Below are positions 1-7,279 of a stretch of 10,869 nucleotides of DNA, piece after piece. The first letter of the stretch is position 1. Every line of letters begins with the position of its first letter. Below the pieces are notes generated by a model. It had not been told where the DNA came from and did not search any database. It saw only the letters and a program-made list of their open reading frames with translations. Source of the stretch: an uncultured bacterium (GTDB lineage Bacteria > Auribacterota > Tritonobacteria > UBA1439). The DNA lies in the NCBI GenBank assembly GCA_937858775.1, contig CALLYX010000414.1, forward strand, positions 1-10,869, written 5' to 3'. The position numbers were made by a program, and so were the translations under genes.

Positions 1-21
1 TGGCAAAAAAAGGACAGCGTC

Positions 22-303
22 ATGATCGAAAACTTACCCCCTGGGCGGCCCGTGGCTCATCCTGACGTGGCAGCCCGCATCGTGGCGGGCGAAGCCGTCG
101 TCCTTTCGCCCAACCAACACATGGTGCGCATGCTCAACGAGGTCGGCACCCGTATCTGGGAGCTGGCCGATGGCACCCGCACCCCGGCCGACATTGCCGC
201 GCTGTTGACCGAGGAGTACGAGGTGGACTTGCCCGACGCCCAGACCCACACGGCGCGTTTCTTGGGCGAATTGCATGCCCGCGACCTGTTGACCTGGGTG
301 TGA
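22..303 (+). CDS. PqqD-like peptide-chaperone family protein
   Basis: A 93-residue protein with the layout of the PqqD fold (RiPP recognition element). An N-terminal beta-rich part with 'EAVVLSPNQHMVRMLNEVGTRIW' character (about residues 24-46) leads into 'LADGTRTPADIAALL' and an alpha-helical C-terminus ('FLGELHARDLL', about 80-90). The pattern 'LNEVGxxIWEL.DGxxTxxxIAxxL' is characteristic of stand-alone PqqD-family proteins. Family members bind leader peptides or chaperone peptide substrates for modifying enzymes. The substrate here is not known, but a small peptide gene lies about 880 bases downstream. The ATG at 22 is preceded by an AAGGA-type ribosome binding site. The stop is separated by only 3 bases from the GTG of the kinase-like gene, indicating co-transcription. 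Its size (about 90 residues) is normal for the family. It is not the true pyrroloquinoline quinone gene, since no pqq genes are nearby. Confidence 0.85.
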   Translation: MIENLPPGRPVAHPDVAARIVAGEAVVLSPNQHMVRMLNEVGTRIWELADGTRTPADIAALLTEEYEVDLPDAQTHTARFLGELHARDLLTWV

Positions 304-306
304 CGC

Positions 307-1140
307 GTGGTTAGCCTGACGCTGGGTCTGGCGGGGCAAGGCGTTCGACTGGAGCTGGCCCCAACGCTGGCGCCCGTGCTCTTGCAGCAGGACCCGCTGG
401 CGCACTTTACCGTGGATGCCCCGCTCGCCTATACCGTGCGCCTCAGCCTGGCCGGCGGCGCCCATCCGGCTCCTGCACCTGGCGCCGAACAGGTTGTCTA
501 CGGCGCAGATGGGGTGGATTTCGAGCTGGCACAGGTGACCGGCCGGCTCGACCGCCGTCGCCGCCTGCTGGTGGCCGAAATTCGCCAGGTGGAGCAGGCG
601 GCGTTGGGTTTGCGCCGTGTGCTGATGTACCTGGGGCAACTGATCGCGTTGGATGCGGGCGGCATCCTGCTCCGGTCCGCCGGCATCGTCCTGGATGGAC
701 GTGGCTTTGCCTGTTTTGGCCCTTCCGGCGCCGGCAAAACCACGCTGATGCACCTGGCGCTCGCTGCCCATTTACCCGTGCTGGGCGACGAAGCCGTCCT
801 GCTCATACCACAGGGAGGTGACTGGTTCGTGTACTCATTTCCATATTGGGAACCGGGCGTGTGTCAACGCCGTACCCAGGCAAAGCCCCTGGCCGCTCGG
901 CTGGCGGGACTCTTGCGCCTGGTGCAGGCGCCCAGGCACGCCCTGCGCCCCCTGTCGCCCGGGTCGCTGCTCCTGCGTCTGCTGGACACCGAAAATGTCC
1001 CGCTGACCACCGCCGCAGACAGCCAACGCTGGCTGGACATATGCGCCGGTTTGACGCAGCAGATACCCGGCTATGATCTGGAGTTTCGGCCCGACCAGGG
1101 CGTGTGGCAAACCCTGCACGAACTGAACGGGCGTTATTAG
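307..1140 (+). CDS. HPr kinase/phosphorylase-like P-loop protein
   Basis: A 277-residue protein starting at GTG, 3 bases after the PqqD-like stop. A Walker A motif, GPSGAGKTT, sits at residues 138-146, followed by 'LGDEAVLL' at 159-166. This is the arrangement seen in HPr-kinase C-terminal-like proteins, where an acidic pair follows the P-loop by about 20 residues. The first 130 residues are beta-rich and lack clear catalytic motifs. Such HprK-like proteins are often encoded beside PqqD-like proteins in peptide-modification loci. In some lasso-peptide clusters a homologue phosphorylates the peptide C-terminus. That role here is an inference. The true HPr kinase of sugar regulation is less likely because no PTS gene is near and the protein lacks the recognisable HprK N-terminal domain. 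The start is set by coupling to the upstream gene; no separate ribosome binding site is obvious. Confidence 0.8.
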   Translation: MVSLTLGLAGQGVRLELAPTLAPVLLQQDPLAHFTVDAPLAYTVRLSLAGGAHPAPAPGAEQVVYGADGVDFELAQVTGRLDRRRRLLVAEIRQVEQAALGLRRVLMYLGQLIALDAGGILLRSAGIVLDGRGFACFGPSGAGKTTLMHLALAAHLPVLGDEAVLLIPQGGDWFVYSFPYWEPGVCQRRTQAKPLAARLAGLLRLVQAPRHALRPLSPGSLLLRLLDTENVPLTTAADSQRWLDICAGLTQQIPGYDLEFRPDQGVWQTLHELNGRY

Positions 1141-1172
1141 GATTGTCATATTCATCGGCTAATCTCATCTTT

Positions 1173-1179
1173 GGAGGAG
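1173..1179 (+). promoter_or_regulatory. Strong ribosome binding site of the 53-residue peptide gene
   Basis: GGAGGAG lies 6 bases (counted from GGAGG) before the ATG at 1184, in a locally AT-rich context (TAAA). It is the best ribosome binding site in the left half and strongly supports translation of the short frame that follows. Confidence 0.8.
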
Positions 1180-1183
1180 TAAA

Positions 1184-1345
1184 ATGACTCACACAACAAC
1201 ATCATCACCATCGTCGCCCGCATCCGTTCTACCCGCGCCGGCCATCACCCGCCGGCGTCCCTTCCAGGCTCCGCAAATCATCCTCGAACGCGAGCTGAAG
1301 GCCCTGGCGCAGGGGCTTGGCCCGTTCAGCGGAACCGGCCCGTAA
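1184..1345 (+). CDS. Small 53-aa peptide, candidate RiPP-type precursor
   Basis: The frame runs ATG 1184 to TAA 1343-1345, 53 residues. Residues 1-20 are rich in Thr, Ser, Pro and Ala, and 23-25 are three arginines. Then comes 'FQAPQI' (27-32) leading into a short helical stretch 'LERELKALAQ' (34-43) and a Gly/Pro-rich tail 'GLGPFSGTGP' (44-53). The F-x-x-P-x-I pattern resembles the aromatic-x-x-Pro-x-aliphatic leader motif that PqqD-type recognition elements bind in lasso and related peptides. Position after a PqqD-like and an HprK-like gene, plus the strong ribosome binding site, makes a peptide substrate plausible. The tail has Ser49 and Thr51 as possible phospho-acceptors but no Cys, Asp or Glu, so lanthionine and lasso rings are excluded. 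The function is inferred and no family was recognised with certainty. Confidence 0.6.
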   Translation: MTHTTTSSPSSPASVLPAPAITRRRPFQAPQIILERELKALAQGLGPFSGTGP

Positions 1346-1373
1346 CGAATTCCCTTCATTCAAATCCACGACG

Positions 1374-4300
1374 ATGAACCAGCGCTGGCGACTTGGAATC
1401 ATGGGCTTGATCGCCCTGGCCGCCTGTCTCGTGTTCAGCACCGCCCACGCGCAGGGTGAAGCGCCGGTGGTGAGCGTGCTGCAGGCCGATGCGGACGGGG
1501 TCTCTCTGCGCGTGCAGGCGCCGGCCGCCATGCCCGCACTGGTTCCCGGCGCGGCGACCTACGTCAGCCTCAGCGCGCCGCAGACCGCGCAGATGGCGCA
1601 GCCGGGCGCGCCGGCGCTGCCCTTCGTCATCGCCACGCTCGCCATCCCCGGCCAGGGCGCGGCCGCGGCCCAGGTCACCTCAGCCATATGCGCACCGATC
1701 CCCGGCCGCTGGCGCTTGGAGCCTTCGCCGGCCTGGTCGCTGGCAGCCGGCGGCCCTGACTTCATGCAGCAGGTGGCCGAGCAGGGCTGGCAGTGGCAGC
1801 AGTCCCTCCGCGAAGACCCCGCCATCTACGACTCGCCAAGCCCCTTCCCGCCCAACCTGGTGGAACTGGGCGATCCGCAGACCATGCGGGGCGTGCGCCT
1901 GGTGCAGGTGCGCGTTTACCCCTGGCAGACCACGCCCCTCAGCGGCGCCCTGCGCTTCTGCCGCACCATCGAAATTCACGTCTCCTTCTCGCAGCCGCCT
2001 GCGGCCGCGCCCGGCCCCGCGCTGGACGCTTCCCCCTTCGACGCGCTGCTGGCGGAGCATGTCCTCAACTGGCCGGTTGCGTCCGCCTGGCCCCTGGCCC
2101 CGCCGCCCGACTCGCTCGCGCCCGCGCCCGACCTGCCCTGGCAGACCGGGGTGCGCATCACCGTGGCCGCGGCCGGCCTGCAGCGCCTCACCTACGCCGA
2201 CCTGGCCGGCCTCAGTGTGCCCGTAGACGCGCTCGACCCCGCCACGCTGCGCCTCTTCTACCGCGGCCAGGAGATTTCCATCCAGGTCGCCGGCGAGGAC
2301 GACGGCGAGTTCGACCCCGGCGACGAGATTCGCTTCTACGCCCCGCCGCAGCGCAGCCGCTACGGCCTTGTCTCGGTCTACTGGCTCTACTGGGGCGGCG
2401 CTTCTGGCCTGCGCATGGGCCTTCGGAACGCCGCGCCGTCGGGCAGCACGCCTGAAACCACCACCTTCACGCGCACCCTGCGCCTGGAACAGCAGACCGT
2501 CTACCTGGGCACGGCCTTCGTGGACAAGGACGAGGATCACTGGTTCTACGACGATGTCTTTGTCTATCCCGGCCACACCACCGATATCGGCTCGTATCCC
2601 TTCAGCGCGCCTGGGTCCGCCAACGTGCCGGGGGTGACGGTCACCGGCCGGGTGTGGGGCGGCCAGACCGAGGGCCTGCCAGACCACTGGTGGATGCGCC
2701 TGTGGCTGAACGGTCAGCCCTTCACCAGCAGCGGCTACGCCTGGAGCGGTTACGGCCCGGCTACAATCTACACCGCCAGCGTCACCTTCCCGGCCGCGGT
2801 CGTCTCCACCACCAACACCATCACGCTCGAAGCGTCGCTGGCGCAGGTTTCGGGCCTGAGCGCCTACTGGATCAACCCGGACTGGTTCGACGTGACTTAC
2901 CGCGCGCTGCTGCGCGCCACGGCCGATCGCCTCGACATTCAGCAGGCCCTGCCAGGGCTGCAGACCTTCGTGGCCGGCGGCTTCAGCAGCCCCGCGGTGC
3001 TGGCCTACGATGTCAGCGACCCCTGGCACCCCGTGCGCCTGGACGGCCTGGTCAGCAGCCAGCAGGACACTGAGTTCACGCAGCGCTTCGAGGCCGAGGG
3101 CGTGCATTTCCTGCTCAGCGAGAGCGCCGCGCTCCTGGCCCCGCAGTCCCTGGCCCTGGTGACGACCCCTGACCTGCGCAGCGCCAGCCTCGGCGCCGAC
3201 TATCTGATGATCGGCCCGGCCGATTTCCTGGCCGCGGCCCAACCGCTGCTCAATGTCCACAGCGCCGAAGGGCTGCGTGTGCTGACGGTGGACATTCAGG
3301 ACATCTTCGATCAGTTTGCCGGCGGGCACCGTGAACCGCAGGCCATCCGCGATTTCCTGACCTACGCCTACTTCTTCTGGCAGCGCCCCGCGCCCACCTA
3401 TGTCGCCCTGCTGGGCGACGGTCAATACGACTTCCGCAACGACACCGGCCGCAATCTTCCCAACCCGGTCCCGCCCTATCTGGCGCCGATTGATCCCTAC
3501 ATCATCGAAACGGTCACCGACAACGCGCTGGTGAGCGTCAGCGGCCCGGGTGACATCCTGCCCGACATGGCGATTGGCCGTCTGCCTGCCAACACCGTGC
3601 AGGAAGTGCAGGACATGGTGGCGAAAATCCTGGCCTACCAGGCCGCGCCGGCCGGCAACTGGCAGCGTGAAATCGCCTACGTGGCCGACAACCAGCCCGA
3701 TCCGGGCGGCGGCGGCAACTTCCATAACATTTCCAACGAAATTCGCTTCAACTGGCTGACCGCCGACATGACCGCGCAGCCCATCTACACCCTCGCGCCG
3801 GGCTATCCCAACTACACGGCCGTGCGCGCCGCCAACCTGGCTGCGCTGGGCGACGGTCAAATGGTGATGCACTGGTTCGGTCACGGCTCGAAGTTCCGCT
3901 GGGGCTACAGCGGCACCCCGCGACCCCTGGGCGTTCTCGATCAAAGCGCCTTGCCCGTGCGCGCCGACCTGCCGCTCTTCCTGGAATGGGGCTGCTGGAC
4001 CGGCTACTTCATCCTGATCGAGCCGCCCACCAGCGCCTGGCCCAACTACTCCTTTGGCGAGATGCTGATGCGAACCCCCGGCAAGGGCGGCATCGCCGAT
4101 GTGTCGGCCACCGGCGCGCACACCGCGCCGCCCCTGCAAATCATGTCGCACGGCATGCACCAGGCCCTCTTCACCCAGCGCCTGACCCGCGTCGGCGTCG
4201 CCTACACCGCCATGAAGCTCTTCTTCTTCGCCAACGCCGGTTACGCCCTCGACGTGCTTGACACCACCGTCCTCTTTGGCGATCCGGCCATGCTGCTGCG

Positions 4301-5594
4301 CCTGCCGCAGGGCGATCTCTCCACCTCCAGCGCGGCGGTCAGCGCGCCGCAGATCACGCCGGGCCAGGGCCTGACGCTGACAGTCACGCTGACCAACAGC
4401 AGCATGTTCACCCTGACCAACCCCCGCGTGGCCGCCGCCTACCCGCAAGACCTGATGACGGTTCTGGATGCCAACGGCGGCGCGGTGGGCAGCGGGTTGA
4501 TCAGCTGGACGCTATCGAACCTGGCGCCCGGGGCCAGCCGCAGCATCAGCGCCGGTGAGTCCGGCGCCGGGGCGGCGAAGGAGCTCGCGGAACTCCGCCG
4601 GAAATGCGCCCGCCTGGAGGATGAGAGGAGGGGGATGGAGCAGCGCCTCCACCGCTACAAGGAGGAGGCGGAACGGCTCGCCGGCGAGAAGGGGGCGATG
4701 GCGGGCGAGCGCCGCCGCCTCGAAGGCCTGATCGGCGCCATGAGGGAGAAGATCGCCTCCATGGAGGGCCGCGCCGCCCCGGGCTCGAAGCTCACGCTCC
4801 GCCGGCTGGCCCGCGATCTCCGGAAGGAGAACGAGCGCCTCTCCCATGACCTCAAGAAGGCCGGGGAAGACGCCGACGCCGCCCGCGCCGCCGCCGACGC
4901 GCGGCTGGCGGGGCTCGAGAACGAACTGAGGGAGACGCGCGCCAGGGCCGAGGCGGCCGAGGCCGCGGAACGGGAGGGGGCGGTCGAGCGGGAGCGCCTG
5001 CGGGCCGCGCTGAGGGCGTCGGGGGAGACGCTCGCGCGCCGCGCGGCCCCCCCCGCCCCGGCGCCCGCGCACGGGAAGCGGGTGGGGATATTCATCGACG
5101 TCCAGAACGTCTACTACCTGGCGCGGGAATGCTACGGCAGCCGGCTCGACTACAAGAAATTGCTGGAGGCGATCCTCAGGGGGAGGCATTGCGTCAAGGC
5201 GGTCTGCTACATCGTCGAGGCGGCTGAGACGGACCAGGAAAGATTCCTGAAGATGCTCGAGGCCTGCGGCTATACCGTGAGGAAACGGCCGTTGATACGC
5301 CGGGCCGACGGTTCGGCGAAGGGAAACTGGGACGTCGGGATAGCGGTGGACGTGATAACGCTCGTCGACAGGAACAAGCTGGACGTGGTGGTGCTCGTCA
5401 CCTGCGACGGGGATTTCTCGGACCTGGTGAACGTCCTGAAGCGAAAAGGGCTCCGGGTGGAGGTCGTGGGATTTCCGAACAGGACGGCCATGAGCCTCCA
5501 GGCCGCGGCGGACGAGGTCTACCTCCTCGGCGCGGACCTGATGCTCCCCGCGCCCCCCGACCCCGCCCATGCCCCGCGGACGCGGGCTGTTTGA
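1374..5594 (+). CDS. Secreted C25 gingipain-like protease joined in frame to NYN nuclease (likely chimeric ORF)
   Basis: Numbering is from ATG 1374. Residues 1-26 form a signal peptide (basic start, hydrophobic core, cut after AHA). Residues about 40-600 are beta-rich and propeptide-like. The peptidase C25 (gingipain) domain spans about 608-980. It contains 'YVALLGDGQYDF', the 'DMAIGRLPA' strand, the catalytic His837 in 'HWFGHGS', the catalytic Cys874 in 'EWGCWTG' and the closing 'LFGDPAMLL'. A CARDB/DUF11-like beta domain follows (about 985-1060) and breaks off near base 4556. From there the frame encodes a different protein, a coiled coil and a NYN domain (separate entry). Family members are exported cysteine endopeptidases, so a NYN nuclease tail is not expected. 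The protease very probably lacks its natural C-terminus here. The frame is also open from TTG 1317, but that start overlaps the small peptide gene and would precede the signal peptide. ATG 1401 is another possible start. Confidence 0.8.
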   Translation: MNQRWRLGIMGLIALAACLVFSTAHAQGEAPVVSVLQADADGVSLRVQAPAAMPALVPGAATYVSLSAPQTAQMAQPGAPALPFVIATLAIPGQGAAAAQVTSAICAPIPGRWRLEPSPAWSLAAGGPDFMQQVAEQGWQWQQSLREDPAIYDSPSPFPPNLVELGDPQTMRGVRLVQVRVYPWQTTPLSGALRFCRTIEIHVSFSQPPAAAPGPALDASPFDALLAEHVLNWPVASAWPLAPPPDSLAPAPDLPWQTGVRITVAAAGLQRLTYADLAGLSVPVDALDPATLRLFYRGQEISIQVAGEDDGEFDPGDEIRFYAPPQRSRYGLVSVYWLYWGGASGLRMGLRNAAPSGSTPETTTFTRTLRLEQQTVYLGTAFVDKDEDHWFYDDVFVYPGHTTDIGSYPFSAPGSANVPGVTVTGRVWGGQTEGLPDHWWMRLWLNGQPFTSSGYAWSGYGPATIYTASVTFPAAVVSTTNTITLEASLAQVSGLSAYWINPDWFDVTYRALLRATADRLDIQQALPGLQTFVAGGFSSPAVLAYDVSDPWHPVRLDGLVSSQQDTEFTQRFEAEGVHFLLSESAALLAPQSLALVTTPDLRSASLGADYLMIGPADFLAAAQPLLNVHSAEGLRVLTVDIQDIFDQFAGGHREPQAIRDFLTYAYFFWQRPAPTYVALLGDGQYDFRNDTGRNLPNPVPPYLAPIDPYIIETVTDNALVSVSGPGDILPDMAIGRLPANTVQEVQDMVAKILAYQAAPAGNWQREIAYVADNQPDPGGGGNFHNISNEIRFNWLTADMTAQPIYTLAPGYPNYTAVRAANLAALGDGQMVMHWFGHGSKFRWGYSGTPRPLGVLDQSALPVRADLPLFLEWGCWTGYFILIEPPTSAWPNYSFGEMLMRTPGKGGIADVSATGAHTAPPLQIMSHGMHQALFTQRLTRVGVAYTAMKLFFFANAGYALDVLDTTVLFGDPAMLLRLPQGDLSTSSAAVSAPQITPGQGLTLTVTLTNSSMFTLTNPRVAAAYPQDLMTVLDANGGAVGSGLISWTLSNLAPGASRSISAGESGAGAAKELAELRRKCARLEDERRGMEQRLHRYKEEAERLAGEKGAMAGERRRLEGLIGAMREKIASMEGRAAPGSKLTLRRLARDLRKENERLSHDLKKAGEDADAARAAADARLAGLENELRETRARAEAAEAAEREGAVERERLRAALRASGETLARRAAPPAPAPAHGKRVGIFIDVQNVYYLARECYGSRLDYKKLLEAILRGRHCVKAVCYIVEAAETDQERFLKMLEACGYTVRKRPLIRRADGSAKGNWDVGIAVDVITLVDRNKLDVVVLVTCDGDFSDLVNVLKRKGLRVEVVGFPNRTAMSLQAAADEVYLLGADLMLPAPPDPAHAPRTRAV
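4549..4570. other. Probable chimeric junction between two source sequences
   Basis: The protease beta domain ends abruptly ('SRSISA') and a charged coiled coil begins. The 7-base repeat GCGCCGG occurs at 4549-4555 and again at 4564-4570, the second copy inside the palindrome CCGGCGCCGG (4561-4570). Such microhomology could have allowed a misassembly or a recombination. Every arginine codon I read in frame from 1374 to this point is CGN, while about a dozen AGG/AGA codons follow before 5594. The exact breakpoint cannot be fixed to the base. Confidence 0.65.
4557..5594 (+). other. Coiled-coil + LabA/NYN-domain ribonuclease-like protein, 5' end missing
   Basis: This is the right-hand part of the long frame. 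About 150 residues of Lys/Arg/Glu/Ala-rich heptad coiled coil (bases about 4575-5040) are followed by an Ala/Pro linker and a NYN domain (about 5080-5560). The NYN domain has the PIN-like acidic residues: Asp in 'IFIDVQN' (codon 5097), Asp in 'GNWDVGIAVD' (5331, with a second Asp five residues later) and Asp in 'TCDGDFSDL' (5406, 5412). LabA/NYN proteins are cytoplasmic and are believed to be metal-dependent RNases. The pattern 'KGNWDVGIAVDVI...DVVVLVTCDGDF..LV' is standard for the family. No start codon with a convincing ribosome binding site precedes the heptads, so the native N-terminus probably lay left of the junction and is absent. ATG 4633 is the first in-frame ATG but would cut into the coiled coil. 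The gene lies 43 bases before the CstA start. Confidence 0.85.
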
Positions 5595-5616
5595 CCGCCC
5601 CGCCGCGTGCTATACT
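5591..5616 (+). promoter_or_regulatory. Candidate extended -10 promoter for cstA
   Basis: TATACT at 5611-5616 is preceded by TG at 5608-5609 with one base between, giving the extended -10 form TGnTATACT. A TTGACC box lies at 5591-5596, but the 14-base gap is shorter than the usual 16-18. The extended -10 would compensate. Transcription would begin around 5622-5624, leaving a leader of about 15 bases before ATG 5638. The TATACT island stands out in very GC-rich surroundings. This is a motif match only. Confidence 0.45.
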
Positions 5617-5637
5617 ACCACGTCCCCCGGGGGGCGT

Positions 5638-7260
5638 ATGCTGACGGTCGTCTTCCTCATCTCGCTCATCGCCTTCGCGGCAGCGTATGTCGTGTACGGG
5701 GGATACCTTGTCCGCTTCTTCGGCGTCGACGACGCCCGCCCCACGCCCTCACACGCGGAGTACGACGGGGTCGACCGCGTGCCCGCGAACCGGGCGGTCC
5801 TCCTCGGGCACCACTTTTCCTCGATCGCGGGGGCGGGCCCGATCGTGGGGCCGATCATAGCCGGGGCGGCCTTCGGCTGGCTCCCCGCCCTCCTCTGGGT
5901 CGTCGCGGGGTCGATCCTCGTCGGCGGGGTGCACGATTTCGCGGCGCTCTTCGTCTCCATCCGCCACCGGGCGCGCTCGATCGCAGGGATCGCCGAGTGT
6001 TACATGTCGCCGCTCGCGTACAAGCTCTTCCTCTCGTTCATCTGGCTCACCCTCGTCTACGTCTTGATCGTCTTCACGGACCTGACCGCCGCCGCGTACG
6101 CTTCGGACGGCGGGGTCGCCTCCTCCTCCCTCATCTTCATCGCCCTCGCGATCGGGTTCGGGCTCTGCGTCTACCGCGCCCGCCTCACGGTGGCCTTCTC
6201 CTCGATCCTCTTCGTTCCGCTGGTCTTCCTGGCGGTCTGGGCCGGCCAGGCCGCCCCGATCCGGGCGGAGACGGTCCGCTCCCTCACCGGCCTGGACCCG
6301 GTCAAGGCGTGGGACATCGTCCTCGTCGCGTACTGCTTCGTCGCCTCCACCACCCCGGTCTGGATCCTCCTCCAGCCGCGCGACTACCTCTCCTCGTACC
6401 TGCTTTACGCCTCCGTGCTCGGCGGCATCGCCGGCATCGCGCTCGGCGGCTTCCCCGCGAGCTATCCGGCGTTCGCCGTATGGTCCGCCCCCGGCCTCGG
6501 GGGCCTCTTCCCGGTCCTCTTCATCACCATCGCCTGCGGGGCCTGCTCCGGTTTTCACGCCGTGGTCGCCTCGGGGACATCGTCGAAGCAGATCGACAGG
6601 GAGGCGGACGCCAAGCTCGTCGGCTACGGGGCCATGCTGATCGAAGGGGTCGTGGCCGTCATCGCCCTCGCGACGGTCATCATCCTGGCGAAGGGCGACG
6701 CCCTCGCCGAAAGGCCGCCGATCGAGATCTACGCCGCCGGCATCGGCCGCTTCCTCGCCATCCTCGGCGTCCCGCAGGATATCGGCCGTTCCTTCGGCCT
6801 CCTCGCCCTCTCCTCCTTCATCCTCACGACGCTCGACACCGCCACCCGCCTGGCCCGCTACATCCTCGAGGAGTTCCTCGGCATCACCGGCCCGAAGGCG
6901 CGCTACTGGTCCACCCTCGCCACGCTCCTCCTGCCCGCGATCTTCGTCCTCGTTACGCTGCGCGACGCGCGGGGGGAGGCGGTGCCCGCGTGGAAGGCCG
7001 TCTGGCCCGCGTTCGGCGCCTCGAACCAGCTCCTCGCTGCGCTGACGCTTCTCGTCATCACCCTCTGGCTGAAGAAAGGAGGCAAGCGGACCGCCATCGT
7101 GCTCGCCCCGATGGCGTTCATGATCGTCATGACCGTCTGGGCCCTCGCGCTGCTGGTCGCCCGCCACGGGCCCTCGCCCATCGGCGCCATCGCCGCCCTG
7201 CTCGTCGTCATGGCGCTCCTGCTGGTCTGGGAGACCGTGCGGGCGCTCCGGGCGCGGTGA
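5638..7260 (+). CDS. cstA: CstA-family carbon starvation / peptide-pyruvate transporter
   Basis: A 540-residue polytopic inner-membrane protein. CstA family signatures are 'FSSIAGAGPIVGPI' (about residues 60-73), 'GGVHDF' (about 97-102), 'RDYLSSYLL' (near 245-255) and 'CSGFHAVVASGTSSKQ' (about 303-318). More than a dozen hydrophobic segments fill the rest, and the C-terminal part has the shape of the family's extension domain. Relatives take up peptides (CstA) or pyruvate (BtsT) during carbon limitation; which substrate applies cannot be told from sequence. E. coli CstA is about 700 residues, and shorter forms of about 540-600 residues are common elsewhere. ATG 5638 is chosen because the protein then begins directly with a membrane segment. 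The frame is open from ATG 5569, but that start overlaps the NYN gene and adds a non-hydrophobic, promoter-containing leader. The downstream thioredoxin-like gene is 19 bases away and probably co-transcribed. Confidence 0.92.
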   Translation: MLTVVFLISLIAFAAAYVVYGGYLVRFFGVDDARPTPSHAEYDGVDRVPANRAVLLGHHFSSIAGAGPIVGPIIAGAAFGWLPALLWVVAGSILVGGVHDFAALFVSIRHRARSIAGIAECYMSPLAYKLFLSFIWLTLVYVLIVFTDLTAAAYASDGGVASSSLIFIALAIGFGLCVYRARLTVAFSSILFVPLVFLAVWAGQAAPIRAETVRSLTGLDPVKAWDIVLVAYCFVASTTPVWILLQPRDYLSSYLLYASVLGGIAGIALGGFPASYPAFAVWSAPGLGGLFPVLFITIACGACSGFHAVVASGTSSKQIDREADAKLVGYGAMLIEGVVAVIALATVIILAKGDALAERPPIEIYAAGIGRFLAILGVPQDIGRSFGLLALSSFILTTLDTATRLARYILEEFLGITGPKARYWSTLATLLLPAIFVLVTLRDARGEAVPAWKAVWPAFGASNQLLAALTLLVITLWLKKGGKRTAIVLAPMAFMIVMTVWALALLVARHGPSPIGAIAALLVVMALLLVWETVRALRAR

Positions 7261-7279
7261 GGCGGTCCGCTACCGAACC

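Noticed and set aside
1184..1345. Lasso-peptide precursor
   Set aside because: The tail after the leader-like motif has no Asp or Glu at ring positions 7-9, and no asparagine-synthase-like cyclase gene is in the window.
1317..1373. TTG start upstream of the protease ATG
   Set aside because: It overlaps the small peptide gene and puts 19 hydrophilic residues before a normal signal peptide.
1680..4448. 922-codon open frame on the minus strand
   Set aside because: It is antisense to the C25 protease, rich in Gly/Arg/His/Val/Gln as expected from complementary GC-rich codons, and shows no family motif. The plus-strand frame has a signal peptide and catalytic residues.
1374..5594. A genuine multidomain protease-nuclease fusion protein
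   Set aside because: The N-terminal signal peptide would export the NYN nuclease, the protease beta domain is cut mid-way, and codon use changes at the join. A chimera explains this better.
5569..5637. Upstream ATG 5569 as the start of CstA
   Set aside because: It overlaps the NYN coding end and contains the promoter-like TATACT. The family's first membrane segment begins at ATG 5638.
5749..7167. 472-codon open frame on the minus strand
   Set aside because: It is antisense to cstA and composed mainly of Asp, Glu, Gly and Arg; such composition is typical of shadow frames opposite hydrophobic membrane proteins.
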